64,000 bases of DNA, from NCBI GenBank assembly GCA_016787525.1, contig JAEUUP010000089.1, positions 62,001 to 126,000 of the forward strand, read 5' to 3'. Positions 45,878 through 55,055 of the stretch are shown in pieces (position 1 is the stretch's first letter; the number at the start of each line of letters is the position of its first letter). This stretch comes from Saprospiraceae bacterium (GTDB taxonomy: Bacteria > Bacteroidota > Bacteroidia > Chitinophagales > Saprospiraceae). Position numbers and translations under genes: made by a program. The notes under the pieces were generated by a model. It saw only the letters and a program-made list of their open reading frames with translations. It did not search any database and was not told where the DNA came from.

Positions 45878-46870
45878 ATGGATAATAATTTAGAGCAATA
45901 CAGTACCCCTCAGTATGACGCTATTTCTGAGCCATCGCCAACACACGAACGCCGCTTGCGTCCACGACAGGAATATACGCCGATAGCAGTTATCGCCATC
46001 ATTTTTGCATTTTTTGTTGTAGGCAATATCGTTGGCAGCTTGATTATGATTGCCTTAGCAGCTGCCAACGGCATGGATTTCCAGACCATCGTGGCAAATA
46101 TCAACGCCAATTCACCTATTGGTACGCGCAACTTTATGCGGGCGACCTTGTTTCTCAATCACTTTTTTTCATTCATTTTGCCAGCTATCATCACAGCCTT
46201 TTTTGTTTATAAAAAACTATGGTTCAATCACTTGCGCCTTAGCACACGACCTACCCCCCTCAGTATTTTGATGGGTATTGGCTGGTTTTTAGTCAGTATG
46301 CCATTGGTACAGTGGGTTTATAAACTCAATCAAAAACTCCCCTTACCTGAGTGGATGATTAATCTGGAGCAGAGTACTGGTCATTTGCTCGAGGGCATCA
46401 TAGCTCAAGATAATTTTTATGAAATCATCATCAATGTGCTGCTGATTGGAGTCATTCCAGCCATAGGCGAAGAGTTGATGTTTAGAGGTATCATCCAGCA
46501 ACAAATAGGGCGTTTACTGAAAAACGAACACCTCATTGTATGGGCATCGGCTGCCATTTTTTCTGCTGTTCACATGCAATTTCAAGGTTTTTTTGCTCGT
46601 CTATTATTAGGTGCATTATTGGGCTATCTATTCATATGGACAAAAAACTTATGGGTCCCCATCATTCTGCATTTACTCAATAATGGTGTACAAGTATTGA
46701 CCATTTACGTCATGGGCATCAAACCATCTGAAATCAATACGATGACCGACACCAATGAACTGCCCTTGTGGTCGGGCTTTGTTTCTTTGGTCGTGAGCAT
46801 CGTTTGGGGCATTTGGGTTTATCGAGTCTTAAAAAAAGATGAAACAACGGTGTCAACAGATAGTGTTTAA
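45878..46870 (+). CDS. CPBP family intramembrane metalloprotease
   Basis: 330 residues from the ATG at 45878 (MDNNLEQYSTPQYDAISEP in part). It has about eight hydrophobic helices and the CPBP (Abi/CAAX protease) motifs: IGEELMFRGIIQQQIG (EExxxR), AIFSAVHMQFQGF with the second-motif His, and IILHLLNNGVQV (HxxxN). Substrates of bacterial members are mostly unknown. The longer frame back to 45698 overlaps the divergent GntP start and is unlikely. Decamers at 45906 (PQY, in the N-terminal cytoplasmic tail) and 46256 (PLS, at the start of a helix). Confidence 0.85.
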   Translation: MDNNLEQYSTPQYDAISEPSPTHERRLRPRQEYTPIAVIAIIFAFFVVGNIVGSLIMIALAAANGMDFQTIVANINANSPIGTRNFMRATLFLNHFFSFILPAIITAFFVYKKLWFNHLRLSTRPTPLSILMGIGWFLVSMPLVQWVYKLNQKLPLPEWMINLEQSTGHLLEGIIAQDNFYEIIINVLLIGVIPAIGEELMFRGIIQQQIGRLLKNEHLIVWASAAIFSAVHMQFQGFFARLLLGALLGYLFIWTKNLWVPIILHLLNNGVQVLTIYVMGIKPSEINTMTDTNELPLWSGFVSLVVSIVWGIWVYRVLKKDETTVSTDSV

Positions 46871-47106
46871 CAAAACTAACTAAGGATGTATGTCACAATA
46901 TAAAATAATGTTAGTCATCAAGCCGTTTATAAATATGATTTTTTACTCCCCAATATCCCCAAACGGGCTTTCTTATAAAAATAGAATAAGTCAATTATTA
47001 ATAAAATTTTTATTATTTTTTTTATAAACAATTGATTATTAAATTAATATAAAACACTGAATTGTTTAGAACAGATTAATTTAATCAATTTTAAAAAATA
47101 GACGAT

Positions 47107-47985
47107 ATGAGTAAAAAAGTATTCTTGATAGCTAATTGCTTTTTTTTTAGCGTCATTATGCTGTCGGCACAAGCCAAAACTGCTAAAACCGTGGTAAAAG
47201 ATACAGTCAAAACCCAAAAGGCTGTCGCTAAAACCAAAACAGTGACAAAAGACACTGTCAAAACTCAAAAAGCTGTGGCTAAAACCACCGCAAAAAGTAG
47301 TTCTGCAACCGCCAAAATCACGACAAAAAGCGCTACGCAGACAAAATCAACCGCCAAAGCCCCCGCAAAGACGGTAGTGAAAGGTAAGACTGCAACAAAG
47401 TCAAAAACGGTGGCAAAGACAACCGCCAAAGCAAGTGTCCAAAAGACCCCCTCAGTAACACCTGCTAAAAAAGCGGTTGTGGTACAATCTAAATCAGTAC
47501 CACCCAGCTACTCTACAATCAAAAAACCAACTGCCCCTGTTATAGCAAAAGGTGAAGGATTGAAACCGCAAACATCTGTTCCTGTAAGTATTCCTAAACA
47601 AATACTCATGGAGGTCAATACTTTACGCAAATCAGGCACAATGTGTGGCACTGAAAAAATGTTGCCTGTAAAAGCCCTAGTATGGAATGACAAACTCGAA
47701 AAAGCCGCCATTCTGCATGTAGATGATATGGATAAAACTGATCGATTCAGTCATGCAGGCTCAGATGGTTCATTGCCTGATGATCGCATCAAAACTGCAG
47801 GTTACGAGTGGGAACGCGTGGGCGAAAACATTGGTCAAGGTTACAAAAACGTCGCAGCAGCTATAAAAGGTTGGAAAGAATCTGCCAATCATTGCAAACA
47901 AATGATGAATCCAGATATTACAGAAATGGGTGCGGCTCAAAAAGGCAAATATTGGGTACAAACTTTTGCCAAACCACTTGAATAG
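47107..47985 (+). CDS. Exported CAP-domain (SCP/YkwD-like) protein with Lys/Thr/Ala-rich region
   Basis: 292 residues. A signal peptide (SKKVFLIANCFFFSVIMLSAQA) precedes a low-complexity Lys-Thr-Ala-Val stretch (about 25-130), with repeats of KDTVKTQKAVAKT. A CAP domain fills about 165-292: ILMEVNTLRKSGTMCGTEKM, LEKAAILHVDDM, FSHAGSDG, GENIGQGYKNVAAAIKGWKESANHC in parts. CAP proteins of bacteria are secreted and mostly uncharacterised. The basic stretch could bind polyanions or the cell wall. A second CAP gene follows after 104 bp. A decamer at 47448 (KTPSVTP) sits in the low-complexity part. Confidence 0.85.
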   Translation: MSKKVFLIANCFFFSVIMLSAQAKTAKTVVKDTVKTQKAVAKTKTVTKDTVKTQKAVAKTTAKSSSATAKITTKSATQTKSTAKAPAKTVVKGKTATKSKTVAKTTAKASVQKTPSVTPAKKAVVVQSKSVPPSYSTIKKPTAPVIAKGEGLKPQTSVPVSIPKQILMEVNTLRKSGTMCGTEKMLPVKALVWNDKLEKAAILHVDDMDKTDRFSHAGSDGSLPDDRIKTAGYEWERVGENIGQGYKNVAAAIKGWKESANHCKQMMNPDITEMGAAQKGKYWVQTFAKPLE

Positions 47986-48089
47986 TTGTTATTAGTTGTT
48001 TGTCATTGGTTATTCGTTAGCACGCTACAGATATTGAACATCAAATATTTATAGAAGCAACGAATAACCAGTAACTCAAAAGAAAGAAC
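47986..48089. repeat. Intra-operon inverted-repeat spacer (copy 4)
   Basis: GGTTATTCGTT (48008-48018) pairs perfectly with AACGAATAACC (48059-48069) across 40 nt. It lies between two CAP-protein genes and shares its arms with the spacers at 35386 and 40481. Confidence 0.55.
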
Positions 48090-48614
48090 ATGAAAAAGAA
48101 AATTGTTATTCTATTTTGCTCCTGCCTTTCATTAGCATCTTGTTCATGGGCACAACAATTAGTATCGAACCCAAAAAATAATACAAGTAGTTACGTTCCT
48201 ACTGAAAGCGGTGATTTCAGAGCAGATATGTTGACTGCAGTGAATTTAGTCAGGTCGCGCGGCTGTCGGTGTGGCAACAAAACAATGCCTGCCGTACCAC
48301 CCGTCCGTTGGAATAGCCAATTGGAAGCCGCGGCTATCCGTCATGCAGCAGATATGGCAAGGAACAAACATTTCGACCACATTGGTACTGATGGGTCAGA
48401 ATTAGACAATCGCGTAGAAGCCGCAGGCTATAAATGGATGCAAATAGGTGAAAATATAGCTTGGGGTTATACAGCGATTGCCGATGCCATGAAAGGTTGG
48501 ATTGAAAGCCCCAGTCACTGCCAACAACTGATGAGTCCGAAAGTTGATGAAATGGGGGCTGCTAAAAACGGCAAATACTGGGTTCAAGATTTTGGAAAGC
48601 AACGCACTTGGTAG
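48090..48614 (+). CDS. Exported CAP-domain (SCP/YkwD-like) protein
   Basis: 174 residues. A signal sequence with a possible lipobox (KKKIVILFCSCLSLASCSWAQ in part; LASC) leads to a CAP domain: MLTAVNLVRSRGCRCGNKTM, AAAIRHAADMARNKHFDHIG, GENIAWGYTAIADAMKGWIE, HCQQLMSPKVDEMGAAKNGK. It resembles the domain of the gene before it; the Cys pair positions agree. A tandem duplication followed by gain of the basic region in the first copy is likely. Confidence 0.85.
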   Translation: MKKKIVILFCSCLSLASCSWAQQLVSNPKNNTSSYVPTESGDFRADMLTAVNLVRSRGCRCGNKTMPAVPPVRWNSQLEAAAIRHAADMARNKHFDHIGTDGSELDNRVEAAGYKWMQIGENIAWGYTAIADAMKGWIESPSHCQQLMSPKVDEMGAAKNGKYWVQDFGKQRTW

Positions 48615-49379
48615 TATTAAGATCTATTTACGGAATCCATAAAATTGGCTAAACTCAGAAAAATACGTTCGCACTCGAAAAACCTACCAGATAAAACAAT
48701 GAAAATTGATAATAAAATAAATTAAACATATAAATAGACCAAGTCAATGTTCTACGGAAAAATATTACTTAGAAAGCACTCTATAACAATACAAAATCGA
48801 GCAGATTATTGTCTTTAAAACAATACAAAAACATACTCTAAACATTTCAAAAACAGTTGTTTTTGAAAATTATAAAAAAACATATCATACTTTTAATAAA
48901 TATATAGAAAGTGTGGAAAAAGCAATTTTTAAAATCTATTTACATATTTTTTTGTTTTTTTTGTTAAAAAAAATATTCAAACAATTTGGAATTTAAATAA
49001 AAATAACAATTAGAGTCACTATGTAGTTATTTATTAAAAAACAGGTTTTAAAGCATTGATAATCAACAAAATCGCTTATTTGGTGGTAGTTTTTGGTCGT
49101 TTAAACAGAAAATTGACACCTCTAGTGGGAAAATTTATTTTCAAAAAACTTTCAAAAAACCCTTTCTTTTCAAAAAAAAACGCCCAACTTTGCAGTCCAG
49201 TTATGTGAAACACTTTTGGACAAGTAAGTAAAAATACCCACTCCACATGGGATAATAACCAATTTAGTTTTACTAAAATACTTTGAGAACTTACTGCTCG
49301 GCTTACACGCAACAACAGCATTTTAAAAAAAAATTGATGAACAGAGGCTGAAAAGCCCCCTAAGTTTTGCTGCAAGATT
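48615..49379. other. AT-rich 765-bp spacer before dnaA
   Basis: The stretch 48660-49080 is strongly AT-rich. It has one sequence fitting a DnaA box, TGTGGAAAA (48912-48920, reverse TTTTCCACA), and a perfect palindrome TTTCAAAAACA-GT-TGTTTTTGAAA (48845-48868). A CAACTTTG near 49185-49193 could be a weak -7 element for dnaA. One box is not enough to call an origin. No decamer lies in this spacer. Confidence 0.45.
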
Positions 49380-50825
49380 ATGAATAAGGACTGTACAACC
49401 GTATGGGATAATTGCCTTCGTACGATACGTCGAAACGTCAATGCCCAAAGTTTCAGAACGTGGTTCGAGCCGATTAAGCCGATCAGACTCGAAGGCACTT
49501 CTTTGACTATCCAAGTTCCCAACAAGTTTTTTTACGAATGGTTGGAAGAACACTATGTCGCCCTTTTGAAAACCACTATCCGACAAGAGTTGGGTGAAAA
49601 AGGTCGTCTCGAATACCAAATTATGAATGGTGCGCAGCAGAATCAAGCAGCAACCTCCTCTCCTGCTACCCCCTCAGTACCTAAAAGCAAAGAATCAAGC
49701 GAGACAAATACGAATATACCCGAAAGCCTCAATACTGATAATATAAAAAACCCGTTTGTCATACCTGGCATTCGCCGCATAAAAGTTGACCCGCAACTCA
49801 ACCCAAATTACGGTTTCACTAATTTTATTGAAGGTGACTGCAACCGTTTGGCGCGCTCTGCGGGTATGGCTGTTGCTAAAAAGCCAGGCGGTACAGCATT
49901 CAATCCTTTATTCATTTTTGGTGGTGTAGGTTTAGGTAAAACCCATCTGGCACAAGCGATTGGTAACGATATTGTACGCAGAGAAGATGGTAAAAATGTA
50001 CTTTATGTCTCGTGCGAAAAATTCGGTAATCAAGTGATTCAGTCTATCAAAAACAATGCAGTGGGTGATTTGGTCAATTTCTACCAAATGATTGATGTAT
50101 TGATTGTGGATGATATTCAGTTTCTATCGGGTAAACAAAAAACGCAGGAAATTTTCTTCCACATATTCAATCAACTTCACCAAACAGGCAAACAGTTGAT
50201 TTTTACTTGCGACAAAGCACCCAAAGACCTCGATGGCATGGAGGAACGCCTCATAAGTCGCTTCAAATGGGGCTTGAGTGCTGATTTACAAACACCTGAT
50301 TTGGAGACGCGTATTGCCATTTTCGAGGCTAAAATGAGTATGGAAGGCGTTGATTTGCCCTCAAATGTCACTGAATTTATTTGTTATAATGTCAAAAACA
50401 ATATTCGCGAACTGGAAGGTGTTCTGATTTCGCTCATCGCACAATCTATGCTCAACCAGCGCAATATTGACATCGAATTGGCAAAAGAAGTCATCAAAAA
50501 CTTTGTACAACACATCAACAAAGAAATCACTGTTGACTTTATCAAACAGATGGTTGCTGACCACTTTAGCCTGCCGATAGACAAATTGGCAGCCGAGACA
50601 CGCAAACGCCAAATCGTCATCGCACGACAATTGTCCATGTATTTAGCAAAAAATATGACCAATGCTTCACTCAAAGCAATTGGCGACCAATTCGGTGGAC
50701 GCGACCACTCTACCGTGATTCACTCATGCCGTGCTGTGCAAGACTTGATGGATACTGACGTGATTTTTAAAGACACCGTTTCAGACTTAGAGAAAAAAAT
50801 TCGCATGAGTTTAAATGGTGCATAA
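49380..50825 (+). CDS. dnaA: Chromosomal replication initiator DnaA
   Basis: 481 residues. Domain I is at the start (CTTVWDNCLRTIRRNVNAQSF in part, FRTWFEPIKPI). A variable linker (about 90-140) follows. The AAA+ domain has Walker A GGVGLGKTHLAQAIGND and Walker B LIVDDIQFLSGKQKTQE. Domain IV carries the DnaA signature GGRDHSTVIHSCRAV. It binds DnaA boxes at oriC and opens the origin. The decamer at 49670 (ATPSVPKS) lies in the unconserved linker, the most tolerant part of the protein. The upstream 765 bp is AT-rich. Confidence 0.96.
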   Translation: MNKDCTTVWDNCLRTIRRNVNAQSFRTWFEPIKPIRLEGTSLTIQVPNKFFYEWLEEHYVALLKTTIRQELGEKGRLEYQIMNGAQQNQAATSSPATPSVPKSKESSETNTNIPESLNTDNIKNPFVIPGIRRIKVDPQLNPNYGFTNFIEGDCNRLARSAGMAVAKKPGGTAFNPLFIFGGVGLGKTHLAQAIGNDIVRREDGKNVLYVSCEKFGNQVIQSIKNNAVGDLVNFYQMIDVLIVDDIQFLSGKQKTQEIFFHIFNQLHQTGKQLIFTCDKAPKDLDGMEERLISRFKWGLSADLQTPDLETRIAIFEAKMSMEGVDLPSNVTEFICYNVKNNIRELEGVLISLIAQSMLNQRNIDIELAKEVIKNFVQHINKEITVDFIKQMVADHFSLPIDKLAAETRKRQIVIARQLSMYLAKNMTNASLKAIGDQFGGRDHSTVIHSCRAVQDLMDTDVIFKDTVSDLEKKIRMSLNGA

Positions 50826-50849
50826 AACATCTACGCAGTTTTTTATACA

Positions 50850-50889
50850 AAAAGGCAATTTTATACTGAGGGGTATGAAATTGCCTTTT
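50850..50889. terminator. Terminator after dnaA with the decamer in its loop
   Basis: AAAAGGCAATTT (50850-50861) pairs with AAATTGCCTTTT (50878-50889). The inner ATA/TAT pairs close on the loop CTGAGGGG of the decamer at 50864-50873. T run follows. Confidence 0.88.
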
Positions 50890-50926
50890 ATTTTTGTAAT
50901 TTAGAAAACAGAAAATACGCAAATCA

Positions 50927-52075
50927 ATGACAATAGAATCTAAACTGCCGCATGTCGGCACAACCATCTTCACAGTCATGTCAGCTCTTGCAGAGCAACA
51001 TAAAGCCATCAATTTGTCGCAAGGCTTCCCTAACTTCGATGTACCTGATGAATTGAAACGACTCGTTAATATCCACATTCAACGCGGTGTAAATCAGTAC
51101 GCACCTATGCCAGGAGTCCTTAAATTGCGCGAAGTTTTAGCTGAAAAAATACAGACACTCTACCGCCTTAATGTCAATCCTCAAACCGAAATCACCATTA
51201 CAGCAGGTGGTGCACAAGGCATTTTTTCAACTATTGCTGCGTTCATTCGCCCAAACGACGAGGTTATTCTGATTGAACCTGCTTACGATTCTTATGCACC
51301 AGGCATACAAACCTTTGGTGGCAAGGTCGTTCCTTATCGCCTTGCCCCCCCTCAGTATAAAATAGATTGGATGGCTTTTGGAAAATTGATAACGGACAAA
51401 ACAAAGATGATAATCATCAATACGCCAAACAATCCCACAAGTAAAACATTAACTATCAATGATTTAGAAACATTAAACTCATTGACTAAAGATACAGATA
51501 TTATTGTTCTGAGTGATGAAGTTTACGAACACCTCGTCTATGACCATCGTGAACATGCCAGCGTGATGCGCCTACCAGAGTTATTCTCACGCAGTGTAGC
51601 CAGTTTTTCATTTGGCAAAACTTTTCATGCCACAGGTTGGCGAGTTGGCTATGTTGTTGCGCCTGAGTATTTGATGCGCGAGTTTCGAAAAGTACACCAA
51701 TTCAACGTTTTTTCAATCAATACACCCACACAACATGCGCTTGCTGATTTCTTAGAAGATGAAGATAATTATCTCTATCTATCCGATTTTTATCAAGCCA
51801 AAAGAGATTTTTTCTTATCGAAGATGAGTGGTTCAAGATTCAGCCCTTTGAAGAGTGAAGGCACTTATTTTCAACTATTCAACTATTCTCAGATTAGTGA
51901 CAAATTGGACACCGAATTTTGTAAATGGTTGACAACAGATATTGGCGTTGCGGCTATTCCTGTTTCTGTGTTCTATACTGAGGGGGCCTATTCAGACGAA
52001 AAAATCATCCGCCTGTGTTTTGCAAAAACGGACAATACATTGGAAAAAGCAGCCGAAAAACTCTGCCAAATCTGA
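50927..52075 (+). CDS. Class I/II aminotransferase, methionine aminotransferase (YbdL)-like
   Basis: 382 residues. PLP-dependent fold type I enzyme. NLSQGFPNFDVPDEL and NQYAPMPGVLKLREVLAEK mark the YbdL/kynurenine-aminotransferase-like subgroup. The PLP lysine lies in SFSFGKTFHATGWRVGY, with the NTPNNPTS and SDEVYEHLVYD motifs before it. It probably transaminates methionine or aromatic amino acids with a 2-oxoacid; the exact substrate is inferred. It sits after the dnaA terminator. Decamers at 51348 (APPQYK) and 51976 (YTEGAY) lie in loops. Confidence 0.88.
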   Translation: MTIESKLPHVGTTIFTVMSALAEQHKAINLSQGFPNFDVPDELKRLVNIHIQRGVNQYAPMPGVLKLREVLAEKIQTLYRLNVNPQTEITITAGGAQGIFSTIAAFIRPNDEVILIEPAYDSYAPGIQTFGGKVVPYRLAPPQYKIDWMAFGKLITDKTKMIIINTPNNPTSKTLTINDLETLNSLTKDTDIIVLSDEVYEHLVYDHREHASVMRLPELFSRSVASFSFGKTFHATGWRVGYVVAPEYLMREFRKVHQFNVFSINTPTQHALADFLEDEDNYLYLSDFYQAKRDFFLSKMSGSRFSPLKSEGTYFQLFNYSQISDKLDTEFCKWLTTDIGVAAIPVSVFYTEGAYSDEKIIRLCFAKTDNTLEKAAEKLCQI

Positions 52076-52095
52076 TAGCATTTACAAAAAAATAG

Positions 52096-52124
52096 TGCCG
52101 CCAAATCTTGTAGATTGGGCGGCA
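52096..52124. terminator. Terminator between convergent genes
   Basis: TGCCGCC-a-AATCT (52096-52108) and AGATT-g-GGCGGCA (52112-52124) form a 13-bp stem with one mismatch and a 3-nt loop; a T-rich stretch follows. Confidence 0.75.
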
Positions 52125-52168
52125 TTGTTTTTAAAATTATTTGGTTTAGTGAGTTTAATACAGGTGTT

Positions 52169-53002
52169 TTAGAATAATTTAGCCGATTTATAGATGCGAA
52201 CTTCAGTATTGGGCAATGGTCTGACAAATGTCATTTTACCTGTGACAGCGTCAATAATCAGACTCAATTTGTAGCCACCGTTGGTTTCGATATCAGCTTT
52301 ACGATTCAATAAACTATATGTTATCGTTTTAATGTCAGATGAAACGCTTGCGTTTTTGAATTTTTCATCAATCCAAACATTTGTTTTTTGTCGTGCCAAA
52401 CGCACTTCTGCAAAGGTTTTGTAAGGTGCTAAAGTAGATTGAATCACAATCGTATAGCCTTCAATATTGTTAGAAGTCGTCGGATGAACATTGAACCATT
52501 TGAAAAAGTTGGCTTTATCATAGGTTTTGTTCTTTTTCAAAGCGACCAAATGTTTGTGAATTGAGTCAAGCCTGACGGGTTTAGTGACCTTAGGAGTTGT
52601 TCGTTTGGCATTTTGGCTGTCAGCAAATACAACTGTATCTTGAATGATACCACCTTGACCTTGATTGGGCTTGTTACTAAAGACAACCTGATCTTGAATA
52701 ATACCATTTGTTTTTACCTCTTGCGTCTTGGCGGTGTCCCTTGCATTGGGGTTTTGGTTCTTAAAGACAACTTGGTCTTGAATGATACCATTTTTTTGAG
52801 TAGTTGTAGTGGTCGTTTTTAAATTGCTTTTCGGGGTACTGCTATTGTTCTGAGTTTTAAAAACAACTGTATCTTGGATAATTCCTTCTGTTACAAACAC
52901 AACTTTGTCTTGAATAATGAACTGAGGTTGTGCAACCAACTTTTGAAACATGATGATAAACATCACCCAAAGACCGACTTTAAAACGCTGACTGTTTTTC
53001 AT
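52169..53002 (-). CDS. Secreted protein with five IIQDxVVF repeats
   Basis: 277 residues from the ATG at 53002 (MKNSQRFKVGLWVMFIIMFQ), which starts a signal peptide ending near LVAQ; the frame is open upstream without signal-like character. The N-terminal half has five copies of IIQD-[KTQ]-VVF (FIIQDKVVF, GIIQDTVVF, GIIQDQVVF twice, GIIQDTVVF), spaced about 10-30 residues by Asn/Thr/Lys-rich linkers. A compact C-terminal domain (about 175-277) contains WFNVHPTTSNNIEGYTIVIQ in part, FAEVRLARQKTNVWIDEKFK in part and a SPOR-like beta-alpha-beta pattern. I do not know the family. The repeats could be secretion, sorting or ligand-binding motifs. No decamer lies inside. Confidence 0.7.
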   Translation of the reverse strand: MKNSQRFKVGLWVMFIIMFQKLVAQPQFIIQDKVVFVTEGIIQDTVVFKTQNNSSTPKSNLKTTTTTTQKNGIIQDQVVFKNQNPNARDTAKTQEVKTNGIIQDQVVFSNKPNQGQGGIIQDTVVFADSQNAKRTTPKVTKPVRLDSIHKHLVALKKNKTYDKANFFKWFNVHPTTSNNIEGYTIVIQSTLAPYKTFAEVRLARQKTNVWIDEKFKNASVSSDIKTITYSLLNRKADIETNGGYKLSLIIDAVTGKMTFVRPLPNTEVRIYKSAKLF

Positions 53003-53240
53003 TTTTGAGTATTTTACTAGATTTATTGTGATATGAAAAAAATTGTACCGTTTGTTTTGATGACACAAAGATGAGATTTGAATTAAACTTAAAAAATTAG
53101 AAATTTTAACTAACTTTCCGACTATAAAAGCCATTAAGAAATTACTTTTCATTACAATCTCATCTTTAATTATTGAAAATCAATAACTTATCAGTATAGG
53201 CTTTTAAATAAAAAATCAGACTAGACCTATTTAAACTTAA

Positions 53241-54722
53241 ATGAAAGACAGTAAACTTTTAGAAATTCTTAACATTTTAACAGTTGAAGAATCGCAAGAA
53301 TTAGCTGCTTTTTTGGATTTTTCACTATTGCGCACAACTTATGATGTGGCCGATGATGACATCAAAAAGTTGTGGCAAGTCATCCGAACGCTCAAATCAA
53401 ACTTCAATGATACAGAACTCGACCCCAATTTAGTCTATAAAATGGTTTTTCCACAAAAAAACTTTGTCAAAGGACGATTAGAGAAAACGATGTCTGCTCT
53501 ACTCAAAGAAATTGAAAAAATGATTGCTTATCGTTTTTATACTGAGGGGGGGCTTTTTGCTTCTGATGAATCGTTCGCCAAACAGTATCCTTTGCTCCAA
53601 TTTTATGCTCAGCGCCAACTCAACCATCGCTTTGAAAGAAGTGTGGAGAAACTGAAAGAAGATTGTGAAAAAAATACTTATAAAGACCAAAACTCGCTTT
53701 TGAAGTCCTACTTAGTTGAAGTGGCTGATAATGCATACGAATCTCTTTATAATATTCAAAAAGGTGATGCCAATTTGAGGGCGACTATTGATAGTCTCGA
53801 CATATTTTATGTGGTGGCTCGCCTCAGCTATTTGGCAGATGTCATTGCTCAACGACGAAAAATCGGTTTCGATATAAGCGCTCAATTATCTCTATTGATT
53901 GATATTGAAAGCATTATAAATAAAAAGAACTGGAAAAAAGTACCTATCATTGAAACGTATGAACAAGCCATAAAATTATTGCTCGACGAAGACAATTTTA
54001 GCATTTTTCAAGAAACACTCAATCGAAACGAACAATATTTCACATTGACACAACGACAAACGTTTCGTGCTATTGAACGAAATAAGTGCGTTGATTTTTT
54101 CAATAGTGGGCAAAAAGAATATATTTTCACCTTAGCGAAACTCCTCGAACAGCATCTCGATGCGGGCTATTTGTATTATCAATCGGGCTTGATTCCCAGT
54201 ACTTTGCTCAATCTAACTTCTGTTGCTGTCAAAGTCAAAAACTTAGATTGGCTCAAAAAAGTGTTAGATACGCACAAAAACCGCATTATCAGCACCGATG
54301 ATTCTGAGCAGGTTTTCTCTTTCAACTATGCTGTTTATCATTTTGCCAAAGGTGAATACAAAGCGGCTTTTGAGCAAATTTCAAGTGACTATAAATTCAA
54401 AGATGCCTACTACGACCTTTCTAAACGGCGTTTAGAAATTAAAATCTTTTACGAACAAAAGGAGTTTGATTTGTGTGCTGCTCGCAACGAGGCTTTCAAA
54501 AATTATCTTTTCACACGTACAAAAAAGAAAAAAGAAGACAATTTCCCCGCAACAACTTTTGAACCGAACAATAATTTCGTCAATTTCATGTCAACTCTGC
54601 TCAATCTGAGCAAAAATGACAAGCACAAGATTAAACTCTTCCACGAAAAGCTATTGGAAACACCCGCTATTGCTGAATATGAATGGTTTTTGGAGAAAAT
54701 AACAGCCTTGTTGCCTAAATAA
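53241..54722 (+). CDS. Uncharacterised all-helical protein
   Basis: 493 residues, rich in Leu, Lys, Glu and Phe, no signal peptide and no membrane helix. The start MKDSKLLEILNILTVEESQE, the phrase AAFLDFSLLRTTYDV and helical repeats through the length look like a Bacteroidota family of about 500 residues with TPR-like or solenoid structure. I cannot name a domain or function. It stands alone, 240 bp from the divergent repeat protein, followed by a decamer-armed terminator. A decamer at 53540 encodes YTEGGLF. Confidence 0.7.
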   Translation: MKDSKLLEILNILTVEESQELAAFLDFSLLRTTYDVADDDIKKLWQVIRTLKSNFNDTELDPNLVYKMVFPQKNFVKGRLEKTMSALLKEIEKMIAYRFYTEGGLFASDESFAKQYPLLQFYAQRQLNHRFERSVEKLKEDCEKNTYKDQNSLLKSYLVEVADNAYESLYNIQKGDANLRATIDSLDIFYVVARLSYLADVIAQRRKIGFDISAQLSLLIDIESIINKKNWKKVPIIETYEQAIKLLLDEDNFSIFQETLNRNEQYFTLTQRQTFRAIERNKCVDFFNSGQKEYIFTLAKLLEQHLDAGYLYYQSGLIPSTLLNLTSVAVKVKNLDWLKKVLDTHKNRIISTDDSEQVFSFNYAVYHFAKGEYKAAFEQISSDYKFKDAYYDLSKRRLEIKIFYEQKEFDLCAARNEAFKNYLFTRTKKKKEDNFPATTFEPNNNFVNFMSTLLNLSKNDKHKIKLFHEKLLETPAIAEYEWFLEKITALLPK

Positions 54723-55055
54723 TACCGATAATGCTGAAAGCTTTCTGGAACTTTTTCCATCGCTCCATCGTTTATACACTACAAATTCAATGTTCGATTA
54801 TGTCTATTTCAAAATCCATATACAGAAATCAGGTTCAAACTTATCGTCCGTTTGTTCCTACTTTCGATAAGCAGTTTTTTTTACTATAAACTGCCGATGT
54901 GTTTTCAGTAGTATAAAATACATCGGCTCTGACACCCCTCAGTATTTCCATTGTGGCAATACTGAGGGGTGTCTCTTTTTTACAAAAACCAAACAAAACG
55001 GCATTATTAAACGTAAAAAATATAATTTTGCGAAATTTTTTAACAAAGTAATTTT
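54723..55055. other. 333-bp spacer with terminator
   Basis: It holds a weak hairpin GCCGATGT/ACATCGGC (about 54893-54927), the decamer-armed terminator and a TAATTTTG (55023-55030) that may be the -7 element of the VOC gene. No gene is visible. Confidence 0.5.
54931..54973. terminator. Terminator whose arms are decamers
   Basis: GACACCCCTCAGTATT (54931-54946) pairs perfectly with AATACTGAGGGGTGTC (54958-54973) over an 11-nt loop, followed by a T run. Ten of the 16 bp on each side are the exact decamer. Confidence 0.9.

Noticed and set aside
48615-49379. Confident oriC call
   Set aside because: Only one DnaA-box-like site is seen; Bacteroidota origins need not be next to dnaA.
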